Shown here: positions 7,167 to 15,847 of the stretch, piece after piece | Layout: the number at the start of each line of letters is the position of its first letter | Numbering within the stretch: position 1 is the first letter of the stretch | NCBI GenBank assembly: GCA_965276675.1 | Contig: OZ255624.1 | Coordinates: forward strand, 186,001 to 250,000 | Direction: 5' to 3' | Source: G965276675 sp965276675 | GTDB taxonomy: Bacteria; Acidobacteriota; Terriglobia; Terriglobales; Acidobacteriaceae | DNA: 64,000 nucleotides | Position numbers and translations under genes: made by a program | Notes under the pieces: generated by a model | Seen by the model: the letters and a program-made list of their open reading frames with translations, nothing else | What the model was told of the DNA's origin: nothing | Databases searched by the model: none

Positions 7167-8948
7167 CTAGCCGATATCTTCGGACCAGTTTTCGAGGTAT
7201 TTCTTCATTTCGGCCATGAAGCGTCCGGCGTCTGCGCCATCGATGATGCGGTGATCAAAGCCGAGCGTAAGACGAATGATGCTGCGGATCGCGATGGAAT
7301 CCGAACCACTTTCATCGGTCACGACGATTGGCTCCTTGAAGAGGCCACCGACGCCGAGAATGGCAGACTCGGGTTGATTGATGACCGGCGTACCGAACTG
7401 TTCGCCAAAGATGCCGGGATTTGTAATCGTGAATGTGCCAGACCCGACTTCATCGGTCTTCAGCTTCTTGGTGCGGGCTCGCTCCGCGACATCGACGATG
7501 GCGCGCGCGATGCCCAGGAAGCTGCGCTCCTCCGCCTGCTTGATCACGGGTACGATGAGCCCCCAATCCAGCGCAACGGCGATGCCAATATTTACGTTTG
7601 CATGATAGCGAATAGCGTCGCCTTCGATAGAGGCGTTGACGATCGGCATCTTGCGCAACGTGGCAATCACGGCGCGGGTGATGAACGGCATGTAGGTGAG
7701 TTTGACGCCATTCCGCTGTTCGTACTTGGACTTTTCTTTCTCCCGGATGCGTACGATACGTGTCATGTCCACCTTGAAGACGGTGTGGACGTGCGCACTG
7801 GTGTGCTTGGAGTCCACCATGCGCTGGGCGATGATCGAGCGCATCCGCGACATGGGAACGAGTTCGCCGGGTTGCGCAGCCAATGTCGGCGCTGCGGGCT
7901 TCGGCGCCTGCGCAGATGGTGCAGCCTGGATAGCTGCGGGTGCTGCTGCTTGCGGCTGAACCTGCACGGCGGGCTGAGCCTGCGAAGAGGCAGGTTGTGT
8001 CTGTCCGGCGCCGTGCTCCGAAAGGAACTGAAGCACATCTTCCTTGGTGATACGGCCGCTCGAGCCGGTACCAGGAATCTGCTGCAGGTTGAGGTCATTG
8101 TCCTTCGCGATGCGGCGCACGAGCGGCGAGGAGCGAACACGTCCGCCTTCTGACGCCTGTCCGCCTGTCGCACTCGGAGTTGCGGTCTGTTTCTGCGCAT
8201 CGACAGCTGGCGCGGATGCAGCCTGCGCTGCTGGAGACGCCTGACCAGCCGTGCCGGTCTGAGTCTCACCCGCAGGGGTAAGCGCAGCGGCTGAACTGGA
8301 AGCCACGCCGCCAATGACAGCGACCACGGTGTTGATCTGTACCGTTGCGCCGGCCTGTACCTTTATCTCCGAGAGTGTTCCAGCTGCAGGCGCGGGTATC
8401 TCGGCATCCACCTTATCGGTCGAGATCTCAAAGAGCGGCTCATCGCGCTGAACTGTGTCACCGACCTGCTTCAACCACTTGGTGATGGTTCCCTCAAAGA
8501 TCGATTCGCCCATCTGTGGCATGACGACGTCAGTGCCGCCCTGTGCGTCCGATGCCGGCCGTGCTGTTGCATTGCCGGACGGCGCCACCTGCGCGGACGC
8601 AGGAGCAGGCGCTGCTACGGTTGCTGCCGGAGCGGTACTGTCAGATGGCATAACTTGCCCAGAAGCGGCTTCCTTTTGTGGTGCGGGCGCCGGAGGGGCT
8701 GCATCGCTGCCAGTATCGCTGATCACGCCCACGATTGTGTTGATCTGGACAGTCGCGCCTTCGGCGACCTTGATCTCTGTCAGGTACCCGGTTGCAGGCG
8801 CGGGAATCTCGGCATCGACTTTGTCGGTCGAAATTTCAAACAACGGTTCGTCGCGTTGAATAGCATCGCCTGGCTTCTTGAGCCACTTGGTGATGGTGCC
8901 TTCAAAAATCGACTCGCCCATTTGCGGCATAGTTACATCGGTTGGCAT
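7167..8948 (-). CDS. 2-oxoacid dehydrogenase E2 (dihydrolipoamide acyltransferase), two lipoyl domains
   Basis: A 593-residue E2 core protein that carries acyl groups from E1 to CoA. From the N-terminus: lipoyl domain 1 (lipoyl-lysine K43 in STDKVDAE), an Ala/Pro/Gln linker, lipoyl domain 2 (K179 in the same motif), a second linker, the peripheral-subunit-binding domain (VRRIAKDNDLNLQQIPGTG, about 280-310), a third linker, and the catalytic domain ending with the active-site HRIIDG motif near residue 565. Related proteins are annotated as SucB or BkdB; the subunit-type E1 genes next to it favour a branched-chain or pyruvate-type complex, so I leave the symbol open. It has its own promoter and an AGGGA before the ATG. 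Confidence 0.93.
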   Translation of the reverse strand: MPTDVTMPQMGESIFEGTITKWLKKPGDAIQRDEPLFEISTDKVDAEIPAPATGYLTEIKVAEGATVQINTIVGVISDTGSDAAPPAPAPQKEAASGQVMPSDSTAPAATVAAPAPASAQVAPSGNATARPASDAQGGTDVVMPQMGESIFEGTITKWLKQVGDTVQRDEPLFEISTDKVDAEIPAPAAGTLSEIKVQAGATVQINTVVAVIGGVASSSAAALTPAGETQTGTAGQASPAAQAASAPAVDAQKQTATPSATGGQASEGGRVRSSPLVRRIAKDNDLNLQQIPGTGSSGRITKEDVLQFLSEHGAGQTQPASSQAQPAVQVQPQAAAPAAIQAAPSAQAPKPAAPTLAAQPGELVPMSRMRSIIAQRMVDSKHTSAHVHTVFKVDMTRIVRIREKEKSKYEQRNGVKLTYMPFITRAVIATLRKMPIVNASIEGDAIRYHANVNIGIAVALDWGLIVPVIKQAEERSFLGIARAIVDVAERARTKKLKTDEVGSGTFTITNPGIFGEQFGTPVINQPESAILGVGGLFKEPIVVTDESGSDSIAIRSIIRLTLGFDHRIIDGADAGRFMAEMKKYLENWSEDIG

Positions 8949-8998
8949 GATTCCCTTTCACTGTCGCTTTCGCGCAAAGACCCGTTGCGGTAAGTCAA

Positions 8999-9004
8999 AT
9001 TATA
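8999..9004 (-). promoter_or_regulatory. -10 box (TATAAT) upstream of the E2 gene
   Basis: On the minus strand a perfect TATAAT lies 50 bp before the E2 start codon, within the 86-bp gap after the E1-beta gene. It suggests E2 can be transcribed separately from the upstream lipB-E1 genes. No good -35 was identified. Confidence 0.5.
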
Positions 9005-9034
9005 AATCGGCATAAGTGGGCCCGGCCGGCTCGG

Positions 9035-10009
9035 CTAATAGTTCACCAGCCTACGCGCCTCGCGCACCACATCTTCCACCTTGGGCAGGAATGCCCTTTC
9101 CAGCGGCGGGGAGAACGGCACGGGCGTGTCAATGGAGGTGATCCGGACGATTGGCGCATCTAGAGAGTCGAAGGCTTCTTCGTTGATGATGGCTGCAATC
9201 TCGCCCGCGATCCCACCGGTCTTTGTGTCTTCATGCAGCACAATCACGCGATTCGTCTTATGGACCGTGTCTGCGATCGCTTGAGTGTCGAGTGGCAACA
9301 GGGTGCGCAGATCGAGTATCTCGAGCTCAATACCTTCTTTCGTCAGGATCTCGGCTGCTTCCTCCGCGAGGAACACCATCGCCGCATACGTGATCACGGA
9401 GAGATGCTTGCCCTCGCGGTGGATCCGCGCCTTGCCAATGGGAACGGTGTACTCCTCTTCCGGCAGCTCTTCTTTGACTCGACGATAGAGATACTTGTGC
9501 TCAAAGAAAAGCACAGGGTTGTTGTCGCGTACGGCGGACTTAATCAGACCTTTGGCATCGCGTGCAGTCGCGGGGCAGATGACTTTCAGCCCTGGCGTGT
9601 GCACATAAAGCATCTCCGGATTCTGCGAGTGATACGGACCGCCACTCACGCCGCCTCCGGATGGACCGCGCAGGACTAGCGGTGCAGGTGCTCCCCACCG
9701 ATAGTTGGACTTGGCCAGGATCTGCACAATCTGCGAGTGCGCCGAGCTGATGAAGTCCATGAACTGGAACTCAGCGACTGGTCGCAAACCGGTGAGCGAA
9801 GCACCATAGGCTGCGCTCGCAATCGCCATCTCTGAAATCGGCGTATCCACCACACGTTCGGTGCCAAAACGCTGCAAAAAACCTTCGGTCACTTTGAATG
9901 CGCCCCCATAGACGCCTACATCCTCGCCCAGAACGAAGACGCGCGCATCGCGCTCCATCTCTTCCCACAAACCCTGCCGGATTGCTTCCAAATAAGTGAC
10001 CGGTGCCAT
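9035..10009 (-). CDS. 2-oxoacid dehydrogenase E1 component, beta subunit
   Basis: A 324-residue transketolase-like subunit that, with E1-alpha, forms the thiamine-diphosphate-dependent decarboxylase of the complex. Visible family signatures are VFVLGEDVGVYGGAF near the N-terminus, DTPISEMAIASAAYGASLTG, PVAEFQFMDF, LRGPSGGGVSGGPYHSQ, and a C-terminal domain with ILDLRTLLPLDTQAI. The frame is open to 10078, but the conserved protein starts at the ATG at 10009 with AGGAG about ten bases upstream. It follows E1-alpha on the minus strand with a 173-bp gap and precedes E2. Resembles BkdA2/PdhB; substrate cannot be fixed from sequence alone. Confidence 0.95.
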   Translation of the reverse strand: MAPVTYLEAIRQGLWEEMERDARVFVLGEDVGVYGGAFKVTEGFLQRFGTERVVDTPISEMAIASAAYGASLTGLRPVAEFQFMDFISSAHSQIVQILAKSNYRWGAPAPLVLRGPSGGGVSGGPYHSQNPEMLYVHTPGLKVICPATARDAKGLIKSAVRDNNPVLFFEHKYLYRRVKEELPEEEYTVPIGKARIHREGKHLSVITYAAMVFLAEEAAEILTKEGIELEILDLRTLLPLDTQAIADTVHKTNRVIVLHEDTKTGGIAGEIAAIINEEAFDSLDAPIVRITSIDTPVPFSPPLERAFLPKVEDVVREARRLVNY

Positions 10010-10182
10010 TAAAGCATTTCTCCTGTAGGTGTAGTCAGTGGGCCTGGTTTGTGTGGTCTTTCCTTGAAGAAAGCCCACGTTGAGAGCAACTCAGCGCGTA
10101 CATAGCAACAGGAGAAACGCTTCAGCGCAAACTTTCTCCATTACTTCCATGCACAGTTTTTCAAGCCGGGCCAAAGCTCTGT

Positions 10183-11514
10183 CTACTTGTAATGTGTAAC
10201 TGCGCTCGCTGCTGCCAGCTTCGCATTATCGTTCGCGTTCTGGACCTGTACCTCGCCATACTTCACCGAGATCTCCACTGTGTTATCGAAGTACATCCCT
10301 GCTTCCACATCGAATGGATCCGGGAGCGGCGAGGCCTCGGCGATGTCGCGCTCCTCTTCGATCATGGCTTCGGCTTCAGCCTGCATCTTTTGTGACTCTT
10401 CCTCGGTCAGCCACCCTCTACCGAGGAGGTACTGCTCCATGCGCAAGATAGGATCGCGTCGTTTCCAGTACTGCTTGACCTCTGGCGGAACGTAGACAGC
10501 CGCATCGTGCATGGCATGACCCTTCATGCGCATCTGCTTGGCTTCGATCAGTGTTGAGCCCTCTCCACGATAGGCCCGCTCGACTGCTTCGTGAGTCACG
10601 TCGTAGACCTGATTGGCATCCGTACCGTCGACGATCACACCTGGGACGCCATAGCCGATGGAGCGGTCTGCCAGATCTTTGCAGGCGAACTGCAACTCGA
10701 CAGGCGTCGAATACGCCCAGGAGTTGTGCTCAACGATCAGCACCAAACCAAGGCGTTGCACCGCGGCAAAGTTGAAGCCTTCGTACGTTGGACCGGTCGA
10801 CTGACCGCCGTCTCCGATGTATGCCAGACACGCGATATTCCTGCCTTGGATACGCGCGCCCAGAGCCACGCCGGCGCAAACACCAATCGAGTCGCCAAGA
10901 TGCGAGATAGGTGCGATCACGTTGAGCTCTTTGCAATCGCCGTAGTGCGAGCCCGAGTCGCGCCCGCGGGTAGGCGATCCGACTTTGCCCATGTACTGCA
11001 TCATGGTATTGCGCGGCCTGAAGCCTTTCACGATCATGGAACCCTGATTGCGGATCATCGGCCCAAGCCAGTCATCTTTGCCGAGCGCGTACGCGGACGC
11101 AACCGAGGTCGCCTCCTGGCCGAGGCTCAGATACAAGCCGCCGATCACCTTGGATTGCTTGTACATGCGCTCAAGGGCGTCCTCCATGCACCGGTTCACG
11201 ATCATGAGCCGGTATATCTCGAGTGATTGCTCACGATTCAGGTACTTCGACGGACGCAGCGACGGTGGCGGGGCTGAAGTGTCGCCCACAACCTTGTAGC
11301 GGTACTCACCTTCCTGCCATGCACCTTCGATATGAAACGGCTGCTGCTCAAGACGGTAGTCGGGAATGCCATGCGCGTTCTGCATAGGTTCTGGAATGCC
11401 TATCTCTGCAATGCGCATTTCTGGTCGGTTGGCCCCGTTTGCCGCCTTCGAAGCGCCATTCCGCGATCGCACTGACTTCCCTGCGGACTTCGTTTCCGAT
11501 CGTTTACTCGCCAT
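10183..11514 (-). CDS. 2-oxoacid dehydrogenase E1 component, alpha subunit
   Basis: A 443-residue thiamine-diphosphate-dependent subunit. The cofactor-binding motif is plain: GDGGQSTGPTYEGFNFA leading to VEHNSWAYS, with GGLYLSLGQEAT and SHYGDCKELN earlier and the phosphorylation-loop-like KGHAMHDAA later. The first 75 residues are a Lys/Arg/Ser-rich extension followed by PDYRLEQQPFHIEGAW, longer than in classical PdhA and similar to BkdA1-type subunits. It lies between lipB (121 bp upstream) and E1-beta. A TAGAAT box about 65 bp before the ATG is a possible internal promoter. Confidence 0.95.
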   Translation of the reverse strand: MASKRSETKSAGKSVRSRNGASKAANGANRPEMRIAEIGIPEPMQNAHGIPDYRLEQQPFHIEGAWQEGEYRYKVVGDTSAPPPSLRPSKYLNREQSLEIYRLMIVNRCMEDALERMYKQSKVIGGLYLSLGQEATSVASAYALGKDDWLGPMIRNQGSMIVKGFRPRNTMMQYMGKVGSPTRGRDSGSHYGDCKELNVIAPISHLGDSIGVCAGVALGARIQGRNIACLAYIGDGGQSTGPTYEGFNFAAVQRLGLVLIVEHNSWAYSTPVELQFACKDLADRSIGYGVPGVIVDGTDANQVYDVTHEAVERAYRGEGSTLIEAKQMRMKGHAMHDAAVYVPPEVKQYWKRRDPILRMEQYLLGRGWLTEEESQKMQAEAEAMIEEERDIAEASPLPDPFDVEAGMYFDNTVEISVKYGEVQVQNANDNAKLAAASAVTHYK

Positions 11515-11635
11515 CCACTCCCGTTCCCATGTGCCCTTGCTAAGAGCTAGTCGATAACAAACTCATCATTCTATGCCAAAGACCACAGTTGCTGGCCCGG
11601 GCGAACATGTTTACCGTCGCGGCCATACAAGTCCC

Positions 11636-12343
11636 TTAGCTGAGCAGCAGATCTTCCAGCGTCTCGGTCCATAACATCTGCCTCTCAAAGACGCTGCCGA
11701 ACTGGCGAGACACTGCGTACGCCACCTGCTCGAGCCGCAGACTCTCTGCCGTTGCGGAGCTCTCCTCTTCCAGACTGGTGACGCCACGGTCGGCAATGCC
11801 GCAGGGCACAATCCAGCTGAAATCTTCGAGATCGGTAGTGACGTTGAAGGCAAAGCCGTGAGAGGTGATTCCCTGGGAGATGTGCACGCCAATGGCAGCG
11901 ATCTTGCGTTCTGTATTCCTGCCGTGTGGTTTGGTCCAGACCCCCGTCCGTCCCGCTACGCGCTCCGTCAGCACCCCGTATTCTGCGCAGCTCCGGATCA
12001 GTCCCTCTTCCAGTTTGCGGACGAACTCTACCGCCCCAAGCCGGGGTGAAAAACAGCGCAGATCGAAGATGGGATAGCCGACCAGCTGACCTGGGCCGTG
12101 ATAGGTCACATCTCCTCCGCGGTTGGTCTCGACTATCTCCGCGCCTCGGAGCGCCAGCTGTTCATTGGAGACCAATATGTTTTCGCGGCTGGCGTTACGG
12201 CCCAAAGTCAGCACTGGCGGGTGCTCCAGCAGCAACAAAACATCGTTGATGCGTCCTGCCTTGCGCAACTGCACGAGCCTTTCTTGCAAGGCGAACGCAG
12301 TTCGGTAGTCGATACGGCCAAGGTACGCAACGGCAATAATCAT
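11636..12343 (-). CDS. lipB: Octanoyltransferase (LipB)
   Basis: A 235-residue enzyme that moves octanoyl groups from acyl carrier protein to lipoyl domains, the first step of protein lipoylation. The signature RGGDVTYHGPGQLVGYP is present, the catalytic lysine lies in KIAAIGVHI and the catalytic cysteine in VPCGIADRGVTS. The frame is open to 12532, but the family normally begins as MIIAVAYLGRIDY, so I use the ATG at 12343. It is the first gene of the lipB, E1-alpha, E1-beta, E2 run; its product would modify the E2 encoded by the same cluster. Confidence 0.93.
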   Translation of the reverse strand: MIIAVAYLGRIDYRTAFALQERLVQLRKAGRINDVLLLLEHPPVLTLGRNASRENILVSNEQLALRGAEIVETNRGGDVTYHGPGQLVGYPIFDLRCFSPRLGAVEFVRKLEEGLIRSCAEYGVLTERVAGRTGVWTKPHGRNTERKIAAIGVHISQGITSHGFAFNVTTDLEDFSWIVPCGIADRGVTSLEEESSATAESLRLEQVAYAVSRQFGSVFERQMLWTETLEDLLLS

Positions 12344-12516
12344 CTGGCAGTGCCGCCCGAAGTTCCGACGCGGCAACATTCCAGTGTAGCTGGCTACTAC
12401 GGCGGGACGCCTGGCTTCTCGTAGCCAACGGTCCGAGCTCTGGAGTAACCCTCTGCATTCCCGGTGCTCCCAGGCATGGAGATTAGCGATAGGCTGAAGG
12501 GAGGAGACCTCCCCCG

Positions 12517-13035
12517 ATGAAATCTTTGCCACTCCTCATCCTTCTTCCATTCGCTCTGTTGCCGCTTAGCGCGCCCGCTCAGACCGGGCTCTACGCTGAA
12601 TTTGGCGCCTCGAAGTCGGGCTTGTCCAACAATGATTGGATCTACGGTCCAACCTTCGGCGCCTACTTCGATCGCTGGCATCTTCCCTTCGTCAGTGCCG
12701 GAGTCGATCTTCGCGGATCCATCCTGGGACCTAGCGGCTCGACGAAGATCTACAGCGGTCTTGCAGGGCCACGCGTTGCCTTGCGACCACACATCATCCC
12801 ACTGCAGCCGTACGCGGAAGCTGTCATCGGCGTGGGTCATGCCGAGTTCGGTCAGGGCGCGGCACAGACCACCGCCACCAAGTTCGAGTACCAGTTCCTG
12901 GGCGGTGTCGATCTCACGGTCCTGCCGCGCATCGACTGGCGCGTTGCGGAGTTTAGTTACGGTGGCTTGGCTGGCCTCGACCAAAGCTTTCACCCCAAGA
13001 CCATCAGCACCGGGATCGTGCTGCGTCTTCCATAG
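12517..13035 (+). CDS. Secreted outer-membrane beta-barrel protein
   Basis: A 172-residue protein with a signal peptide (MKSLPLLILLPFALLPLSAPAQ) and an alternating hydrophobic-polar pattern of short strands through to a C-terminal end RLP. The Gly/Tyr/Phe-rich strands (GLYAEFGASKSG, YGPTFGAYFD, YQFLGGVDL) look like a small eight-stranded OmpA/porin-type barrel. It is divergent from lipB. A purine-rich GGAGGAGACC precedes the ATG. Function beyond an outer-membrane location is not evident. Confidence 0.7.
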   Translation: MKSLPLLILLPFALLPLSAPAQTGLYAEFGASKSGLSNNDWIYGPTFGAYFDRWHLPFVSAGVDLRGSILGPSGSTKIYSGLAGPRVALRPHIIPLQPYAEAVIGVGHAEFGQGAAQTTATKFEYQFLGGVDLTVLPRIDWRVAEFSYGGLAGLDQSFHPKTISTGIVLRLP

Positions 13036-13175
13036 CGATACACAGGATCGCTGCTGAGACAAGGGGCTAGCCTCACACTAAAGTGGCAGTTACTGCTACG
13101 TAATGGTGGTGTCTGAGCTGGCTCCATTGCCCCCTATACTCCGAGGTGCCTGGAACGCACACGGAGACGCACACG

Positions 13176-15791
13176 ATGCCTCAGAGATCTCTGCCTCAGC
13201 TAGTCAGCTACCGTTCTGCCCGTCGCACCGCGCGTAGGTGTGCTCTTCTCTTGCTCTCCTGCGTAGGAATCTTCGGGGTTGGGTATGCGCAGCAATTCCC
13301 TTCCTCTCCGGCGAGCTCGACCAGGTTAGCCGCCGTGCCCGCAGCACCTATTTCGGCTGGCTCTGCGGTCACGCTTACCGCCAGCGCAAGCGCAGCCAGC
13401 TCTCCTTTGACTAAGGGCATTGTTACCTTCTGCGATGCCTCCGCATCGCACTGCACCGGACCAGCCATCTTCGGGACCGCCCACCTTACGAACGCCGGAA
13501 CGGCATCGCTCAAGCTGATTCTCGGCGCGGGTACTTACAACATCAGCGCTGTGCTCGCCCCCACGGCTTCCGCGCAAAGCAGCACATCAGCAGCACAGAC
13601 CGTAATCGTCAACGGCAGCTCGAGCTACAAGTCCTCCACCAAACTCTTGTCCAGTGGCACGACCGGGAACTACACACTCAACGCCAATGTCACACACTTT
13701 GGACGCGGCCCTGCACAGGCTACGTTGTCATTTCTGGACGCCACCAATGGCAACGCTGTTATAGGGACGGCTGCCCTCGACCCGACGACTCTTAGCTCCG
13801 GCCTCATCCTTGCTCCTAACTCTTCGTTCGCTGTCGGAGACTCACCCCTGAGCGTCGCGACGGAGGATTTTAACGGCGACGGCATTCCTGATCTCGCGAC
13901 AGCGAACTTCGATGTTCCCGGAACCATCAGCGTTCTGCTCGGAGTGGGCGACGGTACCTTCGGTCCTCAAGTCCGTTACAGTGTGGGTAAATCTCCTAGA
14001 GCCGTTGCAGTTGAAGATTTCAATGGCGATGGGATTGCCGATCTGGCAGTGACCAACAACGGCGATAATACTGTCAGCATCCTGCTCGGCCGGGGAGATG
14101 GGACCTTCGTCTCGGAAGTTCCGTACGCCACAGGCAACTCTCCCACCTCTGTCGCCACCGGAGATTTCAACGGCGATGGAGTCGCCGATCTGGCAGTTGC
14201 AAACTATGACGACAGCAACGTTAGCATCCTGCTGGGAGCCGGGAATGGCACCTTCGCACCGGCGTCCAAGTACATGACCGGTGCGGACCCATTCTCCGTT
14301 GCAGTAGGAGATTTCAATGGCGACCACCGTCCGGATCTTGTCGTGGCGTGCCAGGGCGGCGGAGCTACGGTGCTGCTGGGCAACGGCGACGGCACCTTTC
14401 AGCCGCAGATGACCAATCCGGCTGGCAACCTTCCCGCTGCGGTGACAATTGGCGACTTTAACGGCGACGGCCAGCTGGATCTGGCTGTCGCAAATTTCGA
14501 CGGCAACACACTGAGCGTCCTGCTCGGGAACGGCGATGGCACCTTTCAGCCGCAGGTGATCTATGCAACCGGAACCAATCCATTTTTCTTAACCACAGGT
14601 GACCTGAATGCCGATGGCAAGGTCGACCTGATTGTCGTGAATCGCGGCGGCAATAGTTTCAGCATCTTTGAGGGCAAAGGCGATGGCTCGTTCCAGCCCG
14701 AGATGAAGTATGACGCCGGCAACTCGCCAGGATCGGTGGCGATTGCGGACTTCAATGGAGATGGTCTTGCCGACGTCGTTGTATCCAACTCCGGAGACAG
14801 CAAGGTCGGCGTCCTACTCGGCGCGCAAACGGAAAGCGCAATGCTCACCCAGGCCGCCGTCACTGGAGCCGGCACACACAATATCTTCGCCAGCTACCCT
14901 GGCGACAGCATCCGTGCCGAGAGCCAGTCTCCCACGATCGCGCTCATGGGAGTAGCTGGGATCCCAACGACCTCCCTAAGCGCTAATGCAAATCCCATCA
15001 ATCTGGGCCAATCGGTCGTCTTCACTGCAAAGATTGCAACGACCAGCGCCGTGATGCCTACGGGTACAGTCAATTTTCTGAACGGAACGACTGCATTAGG
15101 ATCGAGCGCGGTCGACACCTCTGGTGTCGCCACATTCACAGCGAACAGTCTGCCCTCTGGGGCTAACTCCATCACGGCCGTCTACTCTGGTGACGCAAAC
15201 TTCCTCCCATCGACGTCAGCCGCTTTGACGGAAACGGTGGTCGCGGTCTCGGACTTCTCCGTCGCAGCAACGCCGGGAAGCCAAAGCATCACGAACGGGA
15301 AATCAACAACCTATCAGGTGTCGGTTGCCGCCCTGAACGGCGGCTTCGGCAGCCCAGTCAACTTGACCGTGACTGGCCTTCCATCGGGATCAAGTGCCTC
15401 GTTTAGCCCGGCAACGGTCACCCCTGGAACCGGAACGGCAACCGCAACGCTGACCGTTCAAACCAGCAGCACGCAATCAGCCTCGCTCAGGTCATCACGG
15501 CAAACACCCACGCGTTCGCTCTGGGCCATCAGCCTCGGCGCGCTGCTCATGCCGCTGCTGGGCTTTCGAAAGCTCCGCAAGCAGCTCTCCTCCTTCAGCA
15601 TGGCTCTGCTGCTGACCACACTCTCGGCTGCAGCGATGCTGACCATAAGCGGTTGCAGTGCACCGACCTTTGTAAACCAGCCGATCAACCAGAGGACCTA
15701 CACCCTCACCATCACGGGCGCAAGCGGCTCTCTTCAACACTCGACGAATGTCACCCTGCAACTTAGCGATCTGATTCAAGCGGCAAAGTAG
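13176..15791 (+). CDS. FG-GAP/VCBS and Ig-like repeat surface protein with C-terminal membrane anchor
   Basis: An 871-residue exported protein. A signal peptide with a basic start (ARRTARRCALLLLSC) is followed by a beta-rich segment, then about six FG-GAP/VCBS repeats between roughly residues 215 and 560, each with a DFNGDG-type calcium-binding loop and GDGTF. Next come an Ig-like domain (VNFLNGTTALGSSAVDTSG ... YSGDANFLPS) and a second Ig-like domain with FSVAATPGSQSI. Near the C-terminus are two membrane segments, the second ending in ISGCSAP (Cys 827), then a short Ig-like tail. Such proteins are common in Acidobacteria and are thought to be surface adhesins. I start at ATG 13176; a GTG at 13146 is also in frame. 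Confidence 0.85.
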   Translation: MPQRSLPQLVSYRSARRTARRCALLLLSCVGIFGVGYAQQFPSSPASSTRLAAVPAAPISAGSAVTLTASASAASSPLTKGIVTFCDASASHCTGPAIFGTAHLTNAGTASLKLILGAGTYNISAVLAPTASAQSSTSAAQTVIVNGSSSYKSSTKLLSSGTTGNYTLNANVTHFGRGPAQATLSFLDATNGNAVIGTAALDPTTLSSGLILAPNSSFAVGDSPLSVATEDFNGDGIPDLATANFDVPGTISVLLGVGDGTFGPQVRYSVGKSPRAVAVEDFNGDGIADLAVTNNGDNTVSILLGRGDGTFVSEVPYATGNSPTSVATGDFNGDGVADLAVANYDDSNVSILLGAGNGTFAPASKYMTGADPFSVAVGDFNGDHRPDLVVACQGGGATVLLGNGDGTFQPQMTNPAGNLPAAVTIGDFNGDGQLDLAVANFDGNTLSVLLGNGDGTFQPQVIYATGTNPFFLTTGDLNADGKVDLIVVNRGGNSFSIFEGKGDGSFQPEMKYDAGNSPGSVAIADFNGDGLADVVVSNSGDSKVGVLLGAQTESAMLTQAAVTGAGTHNIFASYPGDSIRAESQSPTIALMGVAGIPTTSLSANANPINLGQSVVFTAKIATTSAVMPTGTVNFLNGTTALGSSAVDTSGVATFTANSLPSGANSITAVYSGDANFLPSTSAALTETVVAVSDFSVAATPGSQSITNGKSTTYQVSVAALNGGFGSPVNLTVTGLPSGSSASFSPATVTPGTGTATATLTVQTSSTQSASLRSSRQTPTRSLWAISLGALLMPLLGFRKLRKQLSSFSMALLLTTLSAAAMLTISGCSAPTFVNQPINQRTYTLTITGASGSLQHSTNVTLQLSDLIQAAK

Positions 15792-15820
15792 AGAAGCGAG
15801 CTCTTCGAGAGCTCGCTTCT
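15792..15820. terminator. Terminator between the FG-GAP protein and lpdA
   Basis: A perfect 13-bp stem (15792-15804 with 15808-15820) and a three-base TCG loop directly after the stop codon of the FG-GAP gene, followed by TCATT. It lies between convergent genes and may serve both, though T-runs are short. Confidence 0.85.
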
Positions 15821-15847
15821 TCATTATGGTAACCAGCAGCGACTCAA

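Noticed and set aside
6960..8153. 397-residue plus-strand open frame opposite the E2 gene
   Set aside because: It is antisense to the E2 gene, is Cys/Arg-rich with no family pattern, and owes its length to the low stop frequency opposite GC-rich codons.
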